A stretch of 64,000 bases of DNA from G963676655 sp963676655 (GCA_963676655.2 CAXXKX010000003.1:806001-870000), one strand, 5' to 3'. Positions 36,949 through 46,947 are shown, numbered from the stretch's first letter. Numbers and translations are program-made. Notes: generated from the sequence alone by a model not told the origin.

Positions 36949-39234
36949 TCACTTATCCTGGAAAAGTTTGATTACAATAGGGTGGTTTTTCAAAATCAAA
37001 TTATTAAATAATAAATCATTTCCATCAACTTGCATAGTCAAATCATAACTGAGTCCGGATATGAGGTCAATAGCCACTGGCTTCCCTGAAAATTCACTTA
37101 ATCCTTTCACTCTTATCACACAACTTCGATTATTAAACTCCGTATTATACGGCTGAACAGACCAGACCGCCAATATTTTTTCATTATCAAGGTTGGCATT
37201 CTCAAAGATAAAAGCTTTAATTGAGTTATCAGCAACAATATTTATGCGTGACCATTTCATAAATAAGCGCATACAACTTTTATGCAAAGGGGCTTTTTCA
37301 ACAATTGCCGTAATATCGGATGCATACTTATAGCCATTAAACAGGGAATTCAAGCGCTGTATTGCATAGTAAGACAATTTCGGACTAAAGTCAGCACGTA
37401 AAAGCCCGAAATTCGCTTCAAAAGCAAATTGGTTTAATTGATAATCATCAATAAAATCATACTGACATGATACTTCAATTGGAAGAGTAAAGCTTTCCAG
37501 CAAACGACGAATGAGGTATACGGCCTGGGCCTTTTCGCTGAATCCGGCGGCATTTTTAGTATAATTTTTATTATCAAACCAAAAAGTGGAGTAGCCAAAT
37601 TCCGTCATCCACAATGAGCGCATTGTTCCAGTTTTCTTGAAATGTTTCATATAAGATTTTATTAACCCGGCAAAAGTACAGTTTTTATCTCCAATCACTA
37701 TGCCGTCGCGTTTAACAAAACTATGTCCATATGGAATTTTTTCCGGGGGTATGGCATAGGAATATGGATGATCAACAACACCATTCAGATTTTTTGAAAC
37801 GCCAAGATTCAAGTAATGAAAATTAGTTGGAGAACATGCTCCAAGACCAATAATTACGGCGTTAGGACGAAGGGCTCTAAAATGATCGGCAAGGGCGTTA
37901 GTATACTTGAGATGCATCTTGACCCATTTACTGACAGTTCCCCCTTTTTCCCAGCCATTCCATGATCCGGGATATTTTTTTCTCCAATTTGCATTATGGG
38001 GTTCGTTGCCAAGTTCGAACACGTTGACCAGCCCAAGTGTATCTCTTTCTATTGCTTCGGCAATAGCCTTACATTCGTCTATGGACATATTCGCATTAAA
38101 GTAAACGATCAGGATGATATTAAGTTTTTTACTGACAGCATATTTCATCCACTCCAGGTCTTTGCGGCTAACTTGATATCGGCCGTTTTCATCTTTTACA
38201 ACCCTGCATCCGTCTCGAATCCACTTAATGCCACACGCCGAAATTGAATTGATAATTTTCTTATAGTCCCGCCATCTGCTGAAAGCTTTAATGGGAACTG
38301 CAGCAAAACTGAAGTGCGTATTAGTTCCGACAGAAGAAGATTTTATATTGATACTGGATATCGGGCCACCAAGATTATTTTTTTTAGAATTACAGCCCAG
38401 TAATGGAAGTACAATTGATGTCTGAGTCTTGTCTTTAGCTTGAATCTGCATCAAAATCCGATACTTATTCAAAGTACTGGAGTTATTATCCAGCGGCGGA
38501 TTGTAGTATAGTTCATACTTCTGCCTCTTGTCCGATAACCGGCAACGAGAAACCGGATTACGTGCCGCTTGGGGAAATGTCAAACTGAGAACAGCGTTTT
38601 TAGCCAACTTGTTTGCAGCAGTTATTTTGAGAATTGATCCTATCCAGGTAGTATGAATATCCCAGCCGCATGCCGTCGTTGCAGCATCTTTCCCTGAAAA
38701 ATCTGTATTGTTTTTCCCGTTGACATCAACCTCACTCCTTATAATCTCCAAACTTCCGGTTGCCGGCTGGCTCTTGGTTCTACTGACAAGAATTACAAAG
38801 GATTTAAATAAAAATTGCGGCTCCTTGAATCTTTTATCATAAACTATATTACAAATGATTGTTTCTGCCTTACCTCTTTTTAAAACTATAGACTTTCCAC
38901 AAAAGACATTCCCGCTGGAATCCTCAACTTTCGCTGTTACAATACAATCAGCATCAGATTTCAGGGTAGTCATAAAAGAATTAATATTGCCGGCAAATTT
39001 TGGCGACAAATTAATTGTCGCGTTATCCCCGGCTCCTGGCAGAACATAACGGACAGTGACCTTGCCGCCCTCCATTGGCATAACTGAAGCTCCCGCTCCG
39101 GAAGAACCGGCATGACAATTTTTCCATGTCAAAATGTGATTTTTATTATCAAACACAATGTTTTTTGAATAAACTGCAGGGGAAAAAATACTTGTTAAAA
39201 CCAGTACTATTATGGATATCCTTTTTTTATACAT
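36949..39234 (-). CDS. secreted clan GH-A glycoside hydrolase (family not assigned)
   Basis: 761 residues with a signal peptide (KKRISIIVLVLTSIFSPAVYS). An N-terminal beta-sandwich part (about 25-290) precedes a TIM barrel (about 300-660). The acid/base is in NVFELGNEPHNANW (Glu411) and the nucleophile in WMTEFGYSTFW (Glu545), the standard NE and E pair of clan GH-A. Barrel strands GIKWIRDG and DLEWMKYAVSKKLNIILIVYF are visible. The overall look is GH39/GH5-like. It lies 65 bp after the pseudopilin gene, same strand, and is probably the exported enzyme that feeds the cytoplasmic GH2 and GH38 enzymes. Confidence 0.82.
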   Translation of the reverse strand: MYKKRISIIVLVLTSIFSPAVYSKNIVFDNKNHILTWKNCHAGSSGAGASVMPMEGGKVTVRYVLPGAGDNATINLSPKFAGNINSFMTTLKSDADCIVTAKVEDSSGNVFCGKSIVLKRGKAETIICNIVYDKRFKEPQFLFKSFVILVSRTKSQPATGSLEIIRSEVDVNGKNNTDFSGKDAATTACGWDIHTTWIGSILKITAANKLAKNAVLSLTFPQAARNPVSRCRLSDKRQKYELYYNPPLDNNSSTLNKYRILMQIQAKDKTQTSIVLPLLGCNSKKNNLGGPISSINIKSSSVGTNTHFSFAAVPIKAFSRWRDYKKIINSISACGIKWIRDGCRVVKDENGRYQVSRKDLEWMKYAVSKKLNIILIVYFNANMSIDECKAIAEAIERDTLGLVNVFELGNEPHNANWRKKYPGSWNGWEKGGTVSKWVKMHLKYTNALADHFRALRPNAVIIGLGACSPTNFHYLNLGVSKNLNGVVDHPYSYAIPPEKIPYGHSFVKRDGIVIGDKNCTFAGLIKSYMKHFKKTGTMRSLWMTEFGYSTFWFDNKNYTKNAAGFSEKAQAVYLIRRLLESFTLPIEVSCQYDFIDDYQLNQFAFEANFGLLRADFSPKLSYYAIQRLNSLFNGYKYASDITAIVEKAPLHKSCMRLFMKWSRINIVADNSIKAFIFENANLDNEKILAVWSVQPYNTEFNNRSCVIRVKGLSEFSGKPVAIDLISGLSYDLTMQVDGNDLLFNNLILKNHPIVIKLFQDK

Positions 39235-39298
39235 TTATCATCCGGCTCCAATGTTTAAATTTGATTATATAATATGTTGATTATGATTAACGGATAAA

Positions 39299-39994
39299 TT
39301 ATGGCGTCCATAGCTGATCGCAATTCTTTCCAAACTGAGCTTTAACCTGTGTTGATGAATTTCTAAGTTCTGTCCTTTTCAGACCTGCGGCATGTCCATC
39401 AACAAAACCACAGTTGGCAAGCCCGTTATGCGTAGCCATAACTCCGGCGTTTTCTCTATATCTACTGGGAGAAAACTGGTAGCTGGGATTCAAAGTGTCC
39501 AAGTCAACCGAATCAGCAAACAAAATAAATTTTGATGCCTGGGGAAAGCGAAATAGCCGGTAAAATACAAAAGACGGACTTTGGGCAATCATAAAATTAT
39601 AGTCTTTAGCTTTATAATCGTCATCATAGTAACCATTATACATTCCGTAAACTTTCCACCTTGAAACAGGTTTGGGATAAATCATCGAAGGACAAACAAA
39701 CACGTCATTGTTCTGAATGTATGTAGTATGCTTATAATATGCTCCACCATGCAGAACTTCCTGCCACACTGCGGTTGCGTTGGGATAAGCCGCATACCAT
39801 ATATATGCATCATTATCGTCCCCATATAATATTTCGGCTTGCATTATTTGTGACAAATTGTTAATGCATTTTATCTGCTTTGCCTTATCCCGCGCTTTAT
39901 TTAATGCCGGAAGCAGCATTGACGCGAGGATTGCGATGATTGCGATCACTACAAGCAATTCGATAAGTGTAAAAACGTTCCTCAAAATTTTCAT
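39299..39994 (-). CDS. pseudopilin with H-X9-DG motif (module 3)
   Basis: 231 residues: short leader MKILRNV, then FTLIELLVVIAIIAILASM. The -1 residue is Val rather than Gly. The C-terminus has H-X9-DG (THNGLANCGFVDGHA). AAGGAG ribosome site 10 bases before the start. First gene of the minus-strand group ending with GH38, divergent from the AraC gene at 40521. Confidence 0.9.
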   Translation of the reverse strand: MKILRNVFTLIELLVVIAIIAILASMLLPALNKARDKAKQIKCINNLSQIMQAEILYGDDNDAYIWYAAYPNATAVWQEVLHGGAYYKHTTYIQNNDVFVCPSMIYPKPVSRWKVYGMYNGYYDDDYKAKDYNFMIAQSPSFVFYRLFRFPQASKFILFADSVDLDTLNPSYQFSPSRYRENAGVMATHNGLANCGFVDGHAAGLKRTELRNSSTQVKAQFGKNCDQLWTP

Positions 39995-40520
39995 TTGTTT
40001 ATTACTCCTTTTCGTGTTTTGTTAGGGCATTGCAAATGTATAACTATTATAATATGAATAATTTATTTTTGCAATATACCATTGTTAATATATATATGCA
40101 GATAGTCATATTTATAATAAATATTTATTATGTATTTACGTGAAATTATTTTACAATATCAGGATAAACAACAAATTATTTTTCATAATTTTACTTGCTT
40201 TTTATTTATTAAAAAATAGCTATTTAACAATATTGAATACAATTTTTATCTTAGGTGAAGATCCTAATTATTATTTAGTTATATAAAAATACAATATAGT
40301 AAATACAGTTAGCTAAGCTCCATTAAAAATGGACCATTAATTTAAAATAGAAAATACGCTGCATTGACAGATAATTATCCAAATAAGAATTTATATAGTT
40401 ATATTTTAATATTCTTAAAATAAACTTTTAAGGCAACTTGACAAATTTAAAATTATAGTTTATTTTTTATAAAATATTAAAAATGTCACTCTAGATTATT
40501 GATTTTTTATTAAGATTTTT
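39995..40520. promoter_or_regulatory. AT-rich divergent control region between pseudopilin and AraC genes
   Basis: About 526 bp of very AT-rich DNA without a gene. TTGACA at 40438-40443 points toward the AraC gene, but the nearest TATAAA is too far (about 24 bp) for a standard pair. AraC-type binding sites cannot be pointed out by eye. It is the only regulatory gap between the divergent units. Confidence 0.4.
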
Positions 40521-41369
40521 ATGGAAGATAAAAAATTTATTTTACAAAAACTTGAAAGAGCGCGTAATCTAACATTACGGCAATTGTACTTTGTTGTTCC
40601 GTATGACTCAATTCCGCAAAACGTTGAATATTTACCAACATCCAGGTTAGTGGTAATTATTTCAGGGTCCAAGCAAGCTACATTGCCTTTGAAAAATGGA
40701 TTAAATAAACTGCAGCTCAAGGCTGGAGATATGTTGTATTGCCTTCCCTGTACTTGGGAAAAGCATGATTGGAGCGGGTGTTACGAAATGCTCTGTATTG
40801 TTCCTCGCCAAGATTATTTGCGTATATCGCTTTACAAGCAGGATTCGAATAGGGACATTCGACCAAATGCTACTTTTTATCATACTGGTCACCCTTATCA
40901 TGAAATACTAAGAAACATGTTTAGGACACTGGACTCTGCGATGGAAGTCCAGGATATGATGTTGATGCAAAATTTAACTCATTCGCTCATCGGTCTCGCT
41001 GAATACGAATGCCAAAGAAATGTTCAGGGCAGTATGAGCAAACCGGAATTATTGTTTAACCGAATTAGAAACTGGATTAACAACAGTTTTCAGGATGATA
41101 TTGATCGTCAACTGGCCGCCAAAGTTTTCAAAATAAGCACGGGCTATCTTTCACAATTATTCAAAGAATATAATAATAGTACTTTTCATGAGTACCTTAC
41201 ACAGTGCCGCATGGCATATGCGCGTGAACTTTTAGAAAAAACAGATTTTCCAATATATCAGGTTGCTGATCACGTCGGATTCCAAAATTATGTACATTTT
41301 GTCCGCCGTTTTCGAGAAATTAACGGAACTTCACCTGGCAAATACCGGGATACGGCCTCCTTTTACTGA
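40521..41369 (+). CDS. AraC-family transcriptional regulator (module 3)
   Basis: 282 residues. The N-terminal ~150 residues form a cupin-like sensor (LVVIISGSKQATLPL, LKAGDMLYCLPCTWEKH). The C-terminal AraC/XylS DNA-binding domain has DRQLAAKVFKISTGYLSQLF, FHEYLTQCRMAYARELLE, and the second helix-turn-helix IYQVADHVGFQNYVHFVRRF ending TSPGKYR. It probably activates the divergent pseudopilin, GH-A, GH2 and GH38 genes in response to a sugar. Confidence 0.95.
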   Translation: MEDKKFILQKLERARNLTLRQLYFVVPYDSIPQNVEYLPTSRLVVIISGSKQATLPLKNGLNKLQLKAGDMLYCLPCTWEKHDWSGCYEMLCIVPRQDYLRISLYKQDSNRDIRPNATFYHTGHPYHEILRNMFRTLDSAMEVQDMMLMQNLTHSLIGLAEYECQRNVQGSMSKPELLFNRIRNWINNSFQDDIDRQLAAKVFKISTGYLSQLFKEYNNSTFHEYLTQCRMAYARELLEKTDFPIYQVADHVGFQNYVHFVRRFREINGTSPGKYRDTASFY

Positions 41370-41752
41370 AGGATATAAGTATTCAAAGAGTAAAAGTCGT
41401 TTTTTGATACAGGGCTGTTATAATGTTGAGGAATAATAGGCAGGATAAGTTTTCATGAATGCACGATCCAATATTTGCTGGATCAAATGCATTGGCAAAA
41501 TGATGCACTTCTTTTTTATCTTTGACTCCTGGATTACTCATAAATCAATGAATAACAATTGCAAAATACTAACAATAAGAAAACTACCTATATAAAGCAA
41601 GACCATTATGCCTGCAAGATGAACAAGAGGTTTCTTTTTTAAGCTGTCCAGGCAGTTCTTCCATTTTTATGAATAGTGCATACTGTTAGCAAAAATGTTC
41701 TTAATAGTAACAGAATCTCTGCCAAGTAAATGTTATATAAGTTTAAAAAAAA
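41370..41752. other. intergenic stretch after the AraC gene
   Basis: About 380 bp between convergent AraC and ROK-SIS genes. I see no gene, terminator of good quality or repeat. Confidence 0.4.
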
Positions 41753-43402
41753 TCACTTTTCTGGTATAAAAAAATAAAGTTCAAGCATGCGACATAGAGC
41801 ATGGTAAATAGGCAATGTATATTCCTGAATTCGGTAAGTTTCAGATGTTGGAAGCCGCAATGTCATATCACACAAAGAGGAAAGTTTCGATTCCCTTTCT
41901 CCGGTTATGACTAGTGTCATCGCGCCTTTTATTTTTGCCGTTTTTACGGCGTTGACGACATTGAGCGAGTTGCCGGAGGTGGACAACGCCAGTAAGGCAT
42001 CCGCAGATGAGCAAAGACCGTAGACCTGTTGGGCGTAGACCATATCTCCGTCCACGTCATTGGCGATCGCCGAATTCAATGCCTGTTCATTGCATAGCGA
42101 GATAGCCGGCAGCGCCCGGGCGAGATTGTTCGACAGATACGCACCGGAGCCATCCGGGAACAGTTTACGCAATTTAGCTCCATCTTCTGGCGCAATCCCG
42201 CGGCGGATCGCGAAATCCTTCATCAGTTCGCCGACTATATGCTGGGCGTCGGCCGCGCTGCCGCCATTGCCGCAGATCAGTAGCTTGCCGCCGGCCGCAA
42301 ATACCTTTACCAGGTTTTCATAAAAAGCTCGAATGTCTCCGCGACAGCTCTCTAATTGCGGATAATCCTGAAATAGTTCCTCAAAAACTTCATCGACTCG
42401 CTGATTATTGTTCGAATTCATCGCTATTTTGTATACACGGTTGTCCAAGCCGTGTTTTGCCACCAGCAGGCAGGCGTAATCCCCGATTTGATCGCCCAGT
42501 TTCGCCGGCAGGATTTGACATTGTTCCAGGCTTTCCGGCAGCGCTTCTTCTCGCAGTATTTTTTCCATGGCCGGGCGCAGTTCGACTTCACTGCGTTCGA
42601 AAATGCTGCCGATCACGATCCGGTCGGGATTGAAGGAATCGATCAACACTGCCAGGCCATGTCCCAACATTTCTCCGGTAACCTCAAACATGTGCCGGGC
42701 AAATGCATTTCCCCGGACTTGGGCGACATCTAGATTCTTCATGGCGAAATCCCGGCCTCCAACCAGTTGGCAATACTCCTCCACTGAGGCTTGGTCCGGA
42801 TATGTTCCGGCAATGATCCGGGCATGATCGGCAATGCCGCCGCCACCGCAGAAGCCCTCGAATGATCCTTCCTTATTGAAGCCTCGCGGCCCATCGGGCC
42901 GCAGTCGAATATGACCGAACTCCCCGGCCATCCCGGACGCTCCATCGTAGAGTTGCCCGTTTAGAATTACACCGCCGCCAAGCCCGGTCCCCATGGTCAG
43001 GAAGATCATATTGTCGCCCTTTTCCCCGGCCCCGAACCGCCACTCCGCCAGGGCGCAGGCATTGGCGTCGTTCATCAGGAAAGCTGGCACGTTAAACTCG
43101 GATTCGATTTTTTCCACAATATGGATATCATCCCAGCCCGGCAGATTCGGCGGGGACATTACCACGCCGCGTTTGGCGTCCAGCGGTCCGCCGCAACTAA
43201 CCCCGACTGCTGCGATATCAATGGTTTTCAGATCATGCTTTTTCAGCAGTGCCGCAGTCTGTTCGAGCAGGTTGAGCCAGACTGACTCAAATCCCGGCGT
43301 GGTCAGGAATTTAATTTTGTCGATCGGCATGCCGGTCATATCACCCAAGCATACTGCGCATTTGGTCCCGCCGATATCAAAACCTAAAAGTATTTTTCTC
43401 AT
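41753..43402 (-). CDS. ROK-family sugar kinase fused to a GmhA-like SIS-domain isomerase
   Basis: 549 residues. The first ~320 form a ROK kinase: phosphate-binding LLGFDIGGTKCAVCL, catalytic region FLMNDANACALAEW, TMGTGLGGGVILNG and EFGHIRL. The usual ROK zinc motif CxCGxxGCxE is absent, replaced by a GFNKEGSFEGF segment. From about 350 on is a SIS domain: LLICGNGGSAADAQHIVGEL, the serine-rich ALSTSGNSLNVVNAVKTAK and MTLVITGERES, resembling phosphoheptose isomerase GmhA and DiaA. A kinase plus ketose/aldose phosphate isomerase in one chain would channel a free sugar. ATG 43402 is preferred; the frame also allows TTG 43420. It begins 10 bp after the beta-mannosidase stop, so mannose or a related sugar is a candidate. 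Confidence 0.88.
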   Translation of the reverse strand: MRKILLGFDIGGTKCAVCLGDMTGMPIDKIKFLTTPGFESVWLNLLEQTAALLKKHDLKTIDIAAVGVSCGGPLDAKRGVVMSPPNLPGWDDIHIVEKIESEFNVPAFLMNDANACALAEWRFGAGEKGDNMIFLTMGTGLGGGVILNGQLYDGASGMAGEFGHIRLRPDGPRGFNKEGSFEGFCGGGGIADHARIIAGTYPDQASVEEYCQLVGGRDFAMKNLDVAQVRGNAFARHMFEVTGEMLGHGLAVLIDSFNPDRIVIGSIFERSEVELRPAMEKILREEALPESLEQCQILPAKLGDQIGDYACLLVAKHGLDNRVYKIAMNSNNNQRVDEVFEELFQDYPQLESCRGDIRAFYENLVKVFAAGGKLLICGNGGSAADAQHIVGELMKDFAIRRGIAPEDGAKLRKLFPDGSGAYLSNNLARALPAISLCNEQALNSAIANDVDGDMVYAQQVYGLCSSADALLALSTSGNSLNVVNAVKTAKIKGAMTLVITGERESKLSSLCDMTLRLPTSETYRIQEYTLPIYHALCRMLELYFFIPEK

Positions 43403-43412
43403 AATTATGCTT

Positions 43413-45686
43413 TCAATCAATAATTTGTTTCAACCATTTCTTATATACCTCCAGACAAAACGGACGCGGTCCGGCAAGATAGTGGTTGACATATTCAGTG
43501 CTACTGTTGTCAATATCCATTCTAATCAGCCACATTGATGCAATATCCACCGCCGAAATTTCCGATACGGTCGAGACGCCGTTGACCGACACTTCGAATG
43601 CTCCCTGAAATAAAACTGATTTACTGTCAGCGTCATAAACCGAAATGCGTCCAGAAACCGACTTGGGAGTATCGTTTACCACCATCAGCTTATGGTTACC
43701 GCGTTCCGCTTCGGTGATCATGGCGCTAATATCCGTCTGGGATGTTTTGACGTATGTGTAGGCCAATTTTTTTCGATAATAATAATCGACTATAGCGTCT
43801 GAAATTATCGGCCAGCAGTCGCGCAGGTTCCACCACAGGATGCCGCTGCGGAATTCTTTTTCCGAACGCCATTTTTCGATAAAGAACTTCAACGCCTCGG
43901 CCTGGCTGATTTGAGATGCCAGAATAAAGTCTTCCAGGTTATTCGGAATATCTTCGAACAAAACAGATATCTGGTTCGCCATCAGCGGAATCCGGTAATT
44001 GTAGTTCTCCTGTCTTGGCAGCGGGCGCACTGCCTTGGTTAACCATTGATCATTATCCCGCCACGGCCAGAGCTTGTCGGTATCGAGCATCTCCTTCATG
44101 CTCTCCACATTTGGACAGCCGTGATAGCCTATTTCACTGACGAAATGCGCGTTGGAGCTCATATAGAACGGACCTTTAAAGTTGTCTCGCGGCCCCCATA
44201 AATGAGCTTCCGGTTTCATGCTGTGCGGAACTCCCAGTGCCATCAGCTCAGGCCCAAAATAAGGAGAACTGGGCAGATAATCCCGTAACGGATCGAAAGT
44301 TCTGACCGCGGCGGGCAGAACTTCCCGGCTAAGCCTGTCGCAGACATTCGGGTCCCGTTTCAATGGCGTCCACTCAGCGTATAGCTCGTCTATTTCATTG
44401 TTGCCGCTCCATAGCGCCAGAGATGGATGGTTGCGCAGTTTCTTGATTACACTTTCAGCTTCTTTATGAATCTGTGCTTTGAATTCGTCGTCCTGTGGAT
44501 AAGCGGCACAGGCCAGCGCGAAGTCCTGCCATACCAATATACCGTTCCGGTCGCACAACTCGAAAAAGTCGTGATCCTCATAGACATTGCCGCCCCAGCA
44601 GCGCAGCATGTTGCAGTTGAGATCGAGCGCCATCTCCATAGTCTTTGCCAAATGCTGTTTATCCCGGGAATGCAACGCGTCCAACGGCACCCAGTTGGTC
44701 CCTTTGATAAAGATCCGTTCACCGTTGACAATAAATGAAAAATCACCATCCTTTGCATCCGAGGTGATTTCTGTGCGCCGCAGCTTGACGGTTCTGAGCC
44801 CGAGTTTCTCCCGATACTCCGCCAGTGCTTCGCCGTTACAGTCGAGGATTTGCAGTGTAATATCATATAGTTTTGCATTCCCGTATCCACGCGGCCACCA
44901 TAACTCAATTTCATTAAGATCAATATATTGCCGACCATGTGTTCCCAGACAAGGAAAAACCGATGTGTGAATATCCCGACTTGAATCAGTGATGGATACA
45001 GCAACACTCAGGTCATGAATTAATTGGTTTGCGGAAATGTTCCAGTCGACCATGAGTTTGGCGGTGTGTTTGACCGCATCAGTTTCCACCGTACCGACAT
45101 AGACGCTTCTGAAGCGGTTCGCCGGGATCGTCTCGAGCCGGACACCGCGCCACAATCCGGCGGACACGATCCGAGGCGCGATATCCCAGCCGTACATGTG
45201 CCCGGCTTTGCGGATCCGTAGCGTTTCCCAGTTATTCGCCTGAGCAAAGGTATCCGGCGACAGTTCATGAGCCATTCCAGCCTTTACCGCGGAACTGATA
45301 TGGACCTCAAGCAAATTTTCGCTATCGGCACGAAGCAGGTCTCCGACCGCAAAACGATGTTCGATAAACATGTTATCCGCTTTGCCAAGGGCTTGTCCGT
45401 TCAGCTTGATTTCCGCCAGACAATCAATGCCTTCGAATACCAGTTCCGCATCCTGCCGGTCGAAATCCGGCGTAATACTGAACGACCGTGAGTATATCCA
45501 CTCGTTCCGCTCCAGCTCCAACGCCGCGTAAATATTGTCTCCCTTGGTCAGATCCGGCAACAAACCTTCCCGCATCAAGTCAAGTTCAACATTACCGGGA
45601 ACTTCAGCATCTATGCTTATCCATTGCGAAACACTTTCATTTTTACGATAATTCAAACCCCATTTTCCGTTTAGTAATATTTTCAC
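43413..45686 (-). CDS. GH2 beta-mannosidase
   Basis: About 757 residues, no signal peptide. The sugar-binding domain has GDNIYAALELERNEWIYSRS and VFEGIDCLAEIKLNG; AGHMYGWDIAPRIVSAG is typical of the mannosidase branch of GH2. The barrel has FIKGTNWVPLDAL, NMLRCWGGNVYEDHDFFELC, acid/base LALWSGNNEID (Glu431) and nucleophile HFVSEIGYHG (Glu518). It removes terminal beta-mannose in the cytoplasm. The start is taken as GTG 45686 with AAGGA upstream; the frame also reaches a TTG at 45740, but that lies inside an operator. Followed by the ROK-SIS gene. Confidence 0.92.
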   Translation of the reverse strand: MKILLNGKWGLNYRKNESVSQWISIDAEVPGNVELDLMREGLLPDLTKGDNIYAALELERNEWIYSRSFSITPDFDRQDAELVFEGIDCLAEIKLNGQALGKADNMFIEHRFAVGDLLRADSENLLEVHISSAVKAGMAHELSPDTFAQANNWETLRIRKAGHMYGWDIAPRIVSAGLWRGVRLETIPANRFRSVYVGTVETDAVKHTAKLMVDWNISANQLIHDLSVAVSITDSSRDIHTSVFPCLGTHGRQYIDLNEIELWWPRGYGNAKLYDITLQILDCNGEALAEYREKLGLRTVKLRRTEITSDAKDGDFSFIVNGERIFIKGTNWVPLDALHSRDKQHLAKTMEMALDLNCNMLRCWGGNVYEDHDFFELCDRNGILVWQDFALACAAYPQDDEFKAQIHKEAESVIKKLRNHPSLALWSGNNEIDELYAEWTPLKRDPNVCDRLSREVLPAAVRTFDPLRDYLPSSPYFGPELMALGVPHSMKPEAHLWGPRDNFKGPFYMSSNAHFVSEIGYHGCPNVESMKEMLDTDKLWPWRDNDQWLTKAVRPLPRQENYNYRIPLMANQISVLFEDIPNNLEDFILASQISQAEALKFFIEKWRSEKEFRSGILWWNLRDCWPIISDAIVDYYYRKKLAYTYVKTSQTDISAMITEAERGNHKLMVVNDTPKSVSGRISVYDADSKSVLFQGAFEVSVNGVSTVSEISAVDIASMWLIRMDIDNSSTEYVNHYLAGPRPFCLEVYKKWLKQIID

Positions 45687-45724
45687 AAGAGAGCATCCTT
45701 TTCTGGTGTGAATTTTGCAAACTA

Positions 45725-45826
45725 TTATTTGCTTGCACAAATAAATATAATCTTTTATGATTATTTGTCAAGTATGGCTTGACAAAATAGTTTTAATATT
45801 GTATAATTAATTGTGCAAGTAAATAA
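45725..45826. promoter_or_regulatory. bidirectional promoter pair with mirrored LacI operators
   Basis: Plus-strand promoter: TTGACA 45779-45784, 17 bp, TATAAT 45802-45807, then operator TTGTGCAAGTAAATAA at 45811-45826. Minus-strand promoter: TTGACA (45766-45771), 16 bp, TATATT (45744-45749), then on that strand TTGTGCAAGCAAATAA (45725-45740). The two 16-bp operators differ at one base and each sits at the expected transcription start. One LacI protein would thus control the mannosidase/ROK-SIS unit and its own unit together. Confidence 0.85.
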
Positions 45827-45877
45827 TAAAACTGTTGTTAAACCTTATTTATGAAAAAAATAAAGAAGGATTGAATT

Positions 45878-46906
45878 ATGGGAAGAAAGCCCAAAAGAAT
45901 AAATATTTCTAAAATTGCCAAAGAAGTCGGGGTTTCTGAATCCACTATTTCCAGGGCATTGAATCACCGTGCTATGGTCAGCGAATCAACCAGAAAAAAA
46001 ATTAATGAAATAATTAAAAAATATAACTTCACATTGACGCCGGCGCGTCCAAGAGAAAAGAAAATAGCATTACTGGCAGGAAGCTCCAGCTTCACCGAGT
46101 ATGTGTCGGAAGTTTTTTCCGGTATATACGAATATGCTACTGAAAATGCTTTGAACACTACTATCATTTTCAAAAATGGTCACTCTAAACAAAAAGTGCT
46201 GGAACAAATACGCGATCAGCAATGTTCTGGAGTAGTGGTAATTATGCCTGCAGAGTTTAATGATGCTCTTGATGATCTTGCAGCATCAGATATTCCCGTC
46301 ATACTTGTTGATGAAGCAGTCTATAAAGAAGGCATTGGATTTATTGATCATGACTCTTATTTCGGTTCAAGAGAAGCCGCACAATATCTATTGAATCTCG
46401 GACATCGCAAAATTGGATACATTCAATGCGGGTACAATACTTTAAATCACATTCAACGTTTCAAAGGCTATGAAAACGCAATGAAAGAGGCGAATGCAGC
46501 GATTGAACCCGATTGGGTCATCAAGACTGATATAGATTCTAACTGTCTGATTGAGAATAGTTTTGTGAAAATGCAGGAATTACTCAAAAGAGCGCCTGAA
46601 ATTACTGCGGTAATGACTTCAAACGATGACGTAGCTATGGGGGCGATAAAAGGTGCCCAAAAAATGGGCAGGAAAGTGCCTGAAGATGTTTCTATAATTG
46701 GATTTGATAATTACCGGCAAACAAAATTTCTTTCTCCGGCATTGACCACAGTGAACCACCCAATCGAAGAAGCAGGTTTTTTGGCGACAAAAAGCGCTCA
46801 TGAATTTTTGAAAAATCCTAAAACTGAAAAGTTGCCACAGGAAATACTTCCGACAAAGCTGATAATACGTGAGTCCACATGCACACCTAAACAATCATCA
46901 AATTGA
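45878..46906 (+). CDS. LacI-family transcriptional regulator (module 4)
   Basis: 342 residues. Helix-turn-helix INISKIAKEVGVSESTISRAL, hinge FTLTPARPREKK, and a sensor domain starting IALLAGSSSF, with GVVVIMPAEF, YLLNLGHRKIGYIQCG and VSIIGFDNYRQTKFLSPAL. The last 60 residues are closely similar to the orphan tail at 53298-53507. It probably binds the mirrored operators at 45725-45826, controlling GH2 mannosidase plus ROK-SIS on one side and its own gene, pseudopilin and secreted hydrolase on the other. Confidence 0.95.
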   Translation: MGRKPKRINISKIAKEVGVSESTISRALNHRAMVSESTRKKINEIIKKYNFTLTPARPREKKIALLAGSSSFTEYVSEVFSGIYEYATENALNTTIIFKNGHSKQKVLEQIRDQQCSGVVVIMPAEFNDALDDLAASDIPVILVDEAVYKEGIGFIDHDSYFGSREAAQYLLNLGHRKIGYIQCGYNTLNHIQRFKGYENAMKEANAAIEPDWVIKTDIDSNCLIENSFVKMQELLKRAPEITAVMTSNDDVAMGAIKGAQKMGRKVPEDVSIIGFDNYRQTKFLSPALTTVNHPIEEAGFLATKSAHEFLKNPKTEKLPQEILPTKLIIRESTCTPKQSSN

Positions 46907-46947
46907 GAAAGACAAAAATGAACAAACAGACAAAGGAGGCTCGAATC

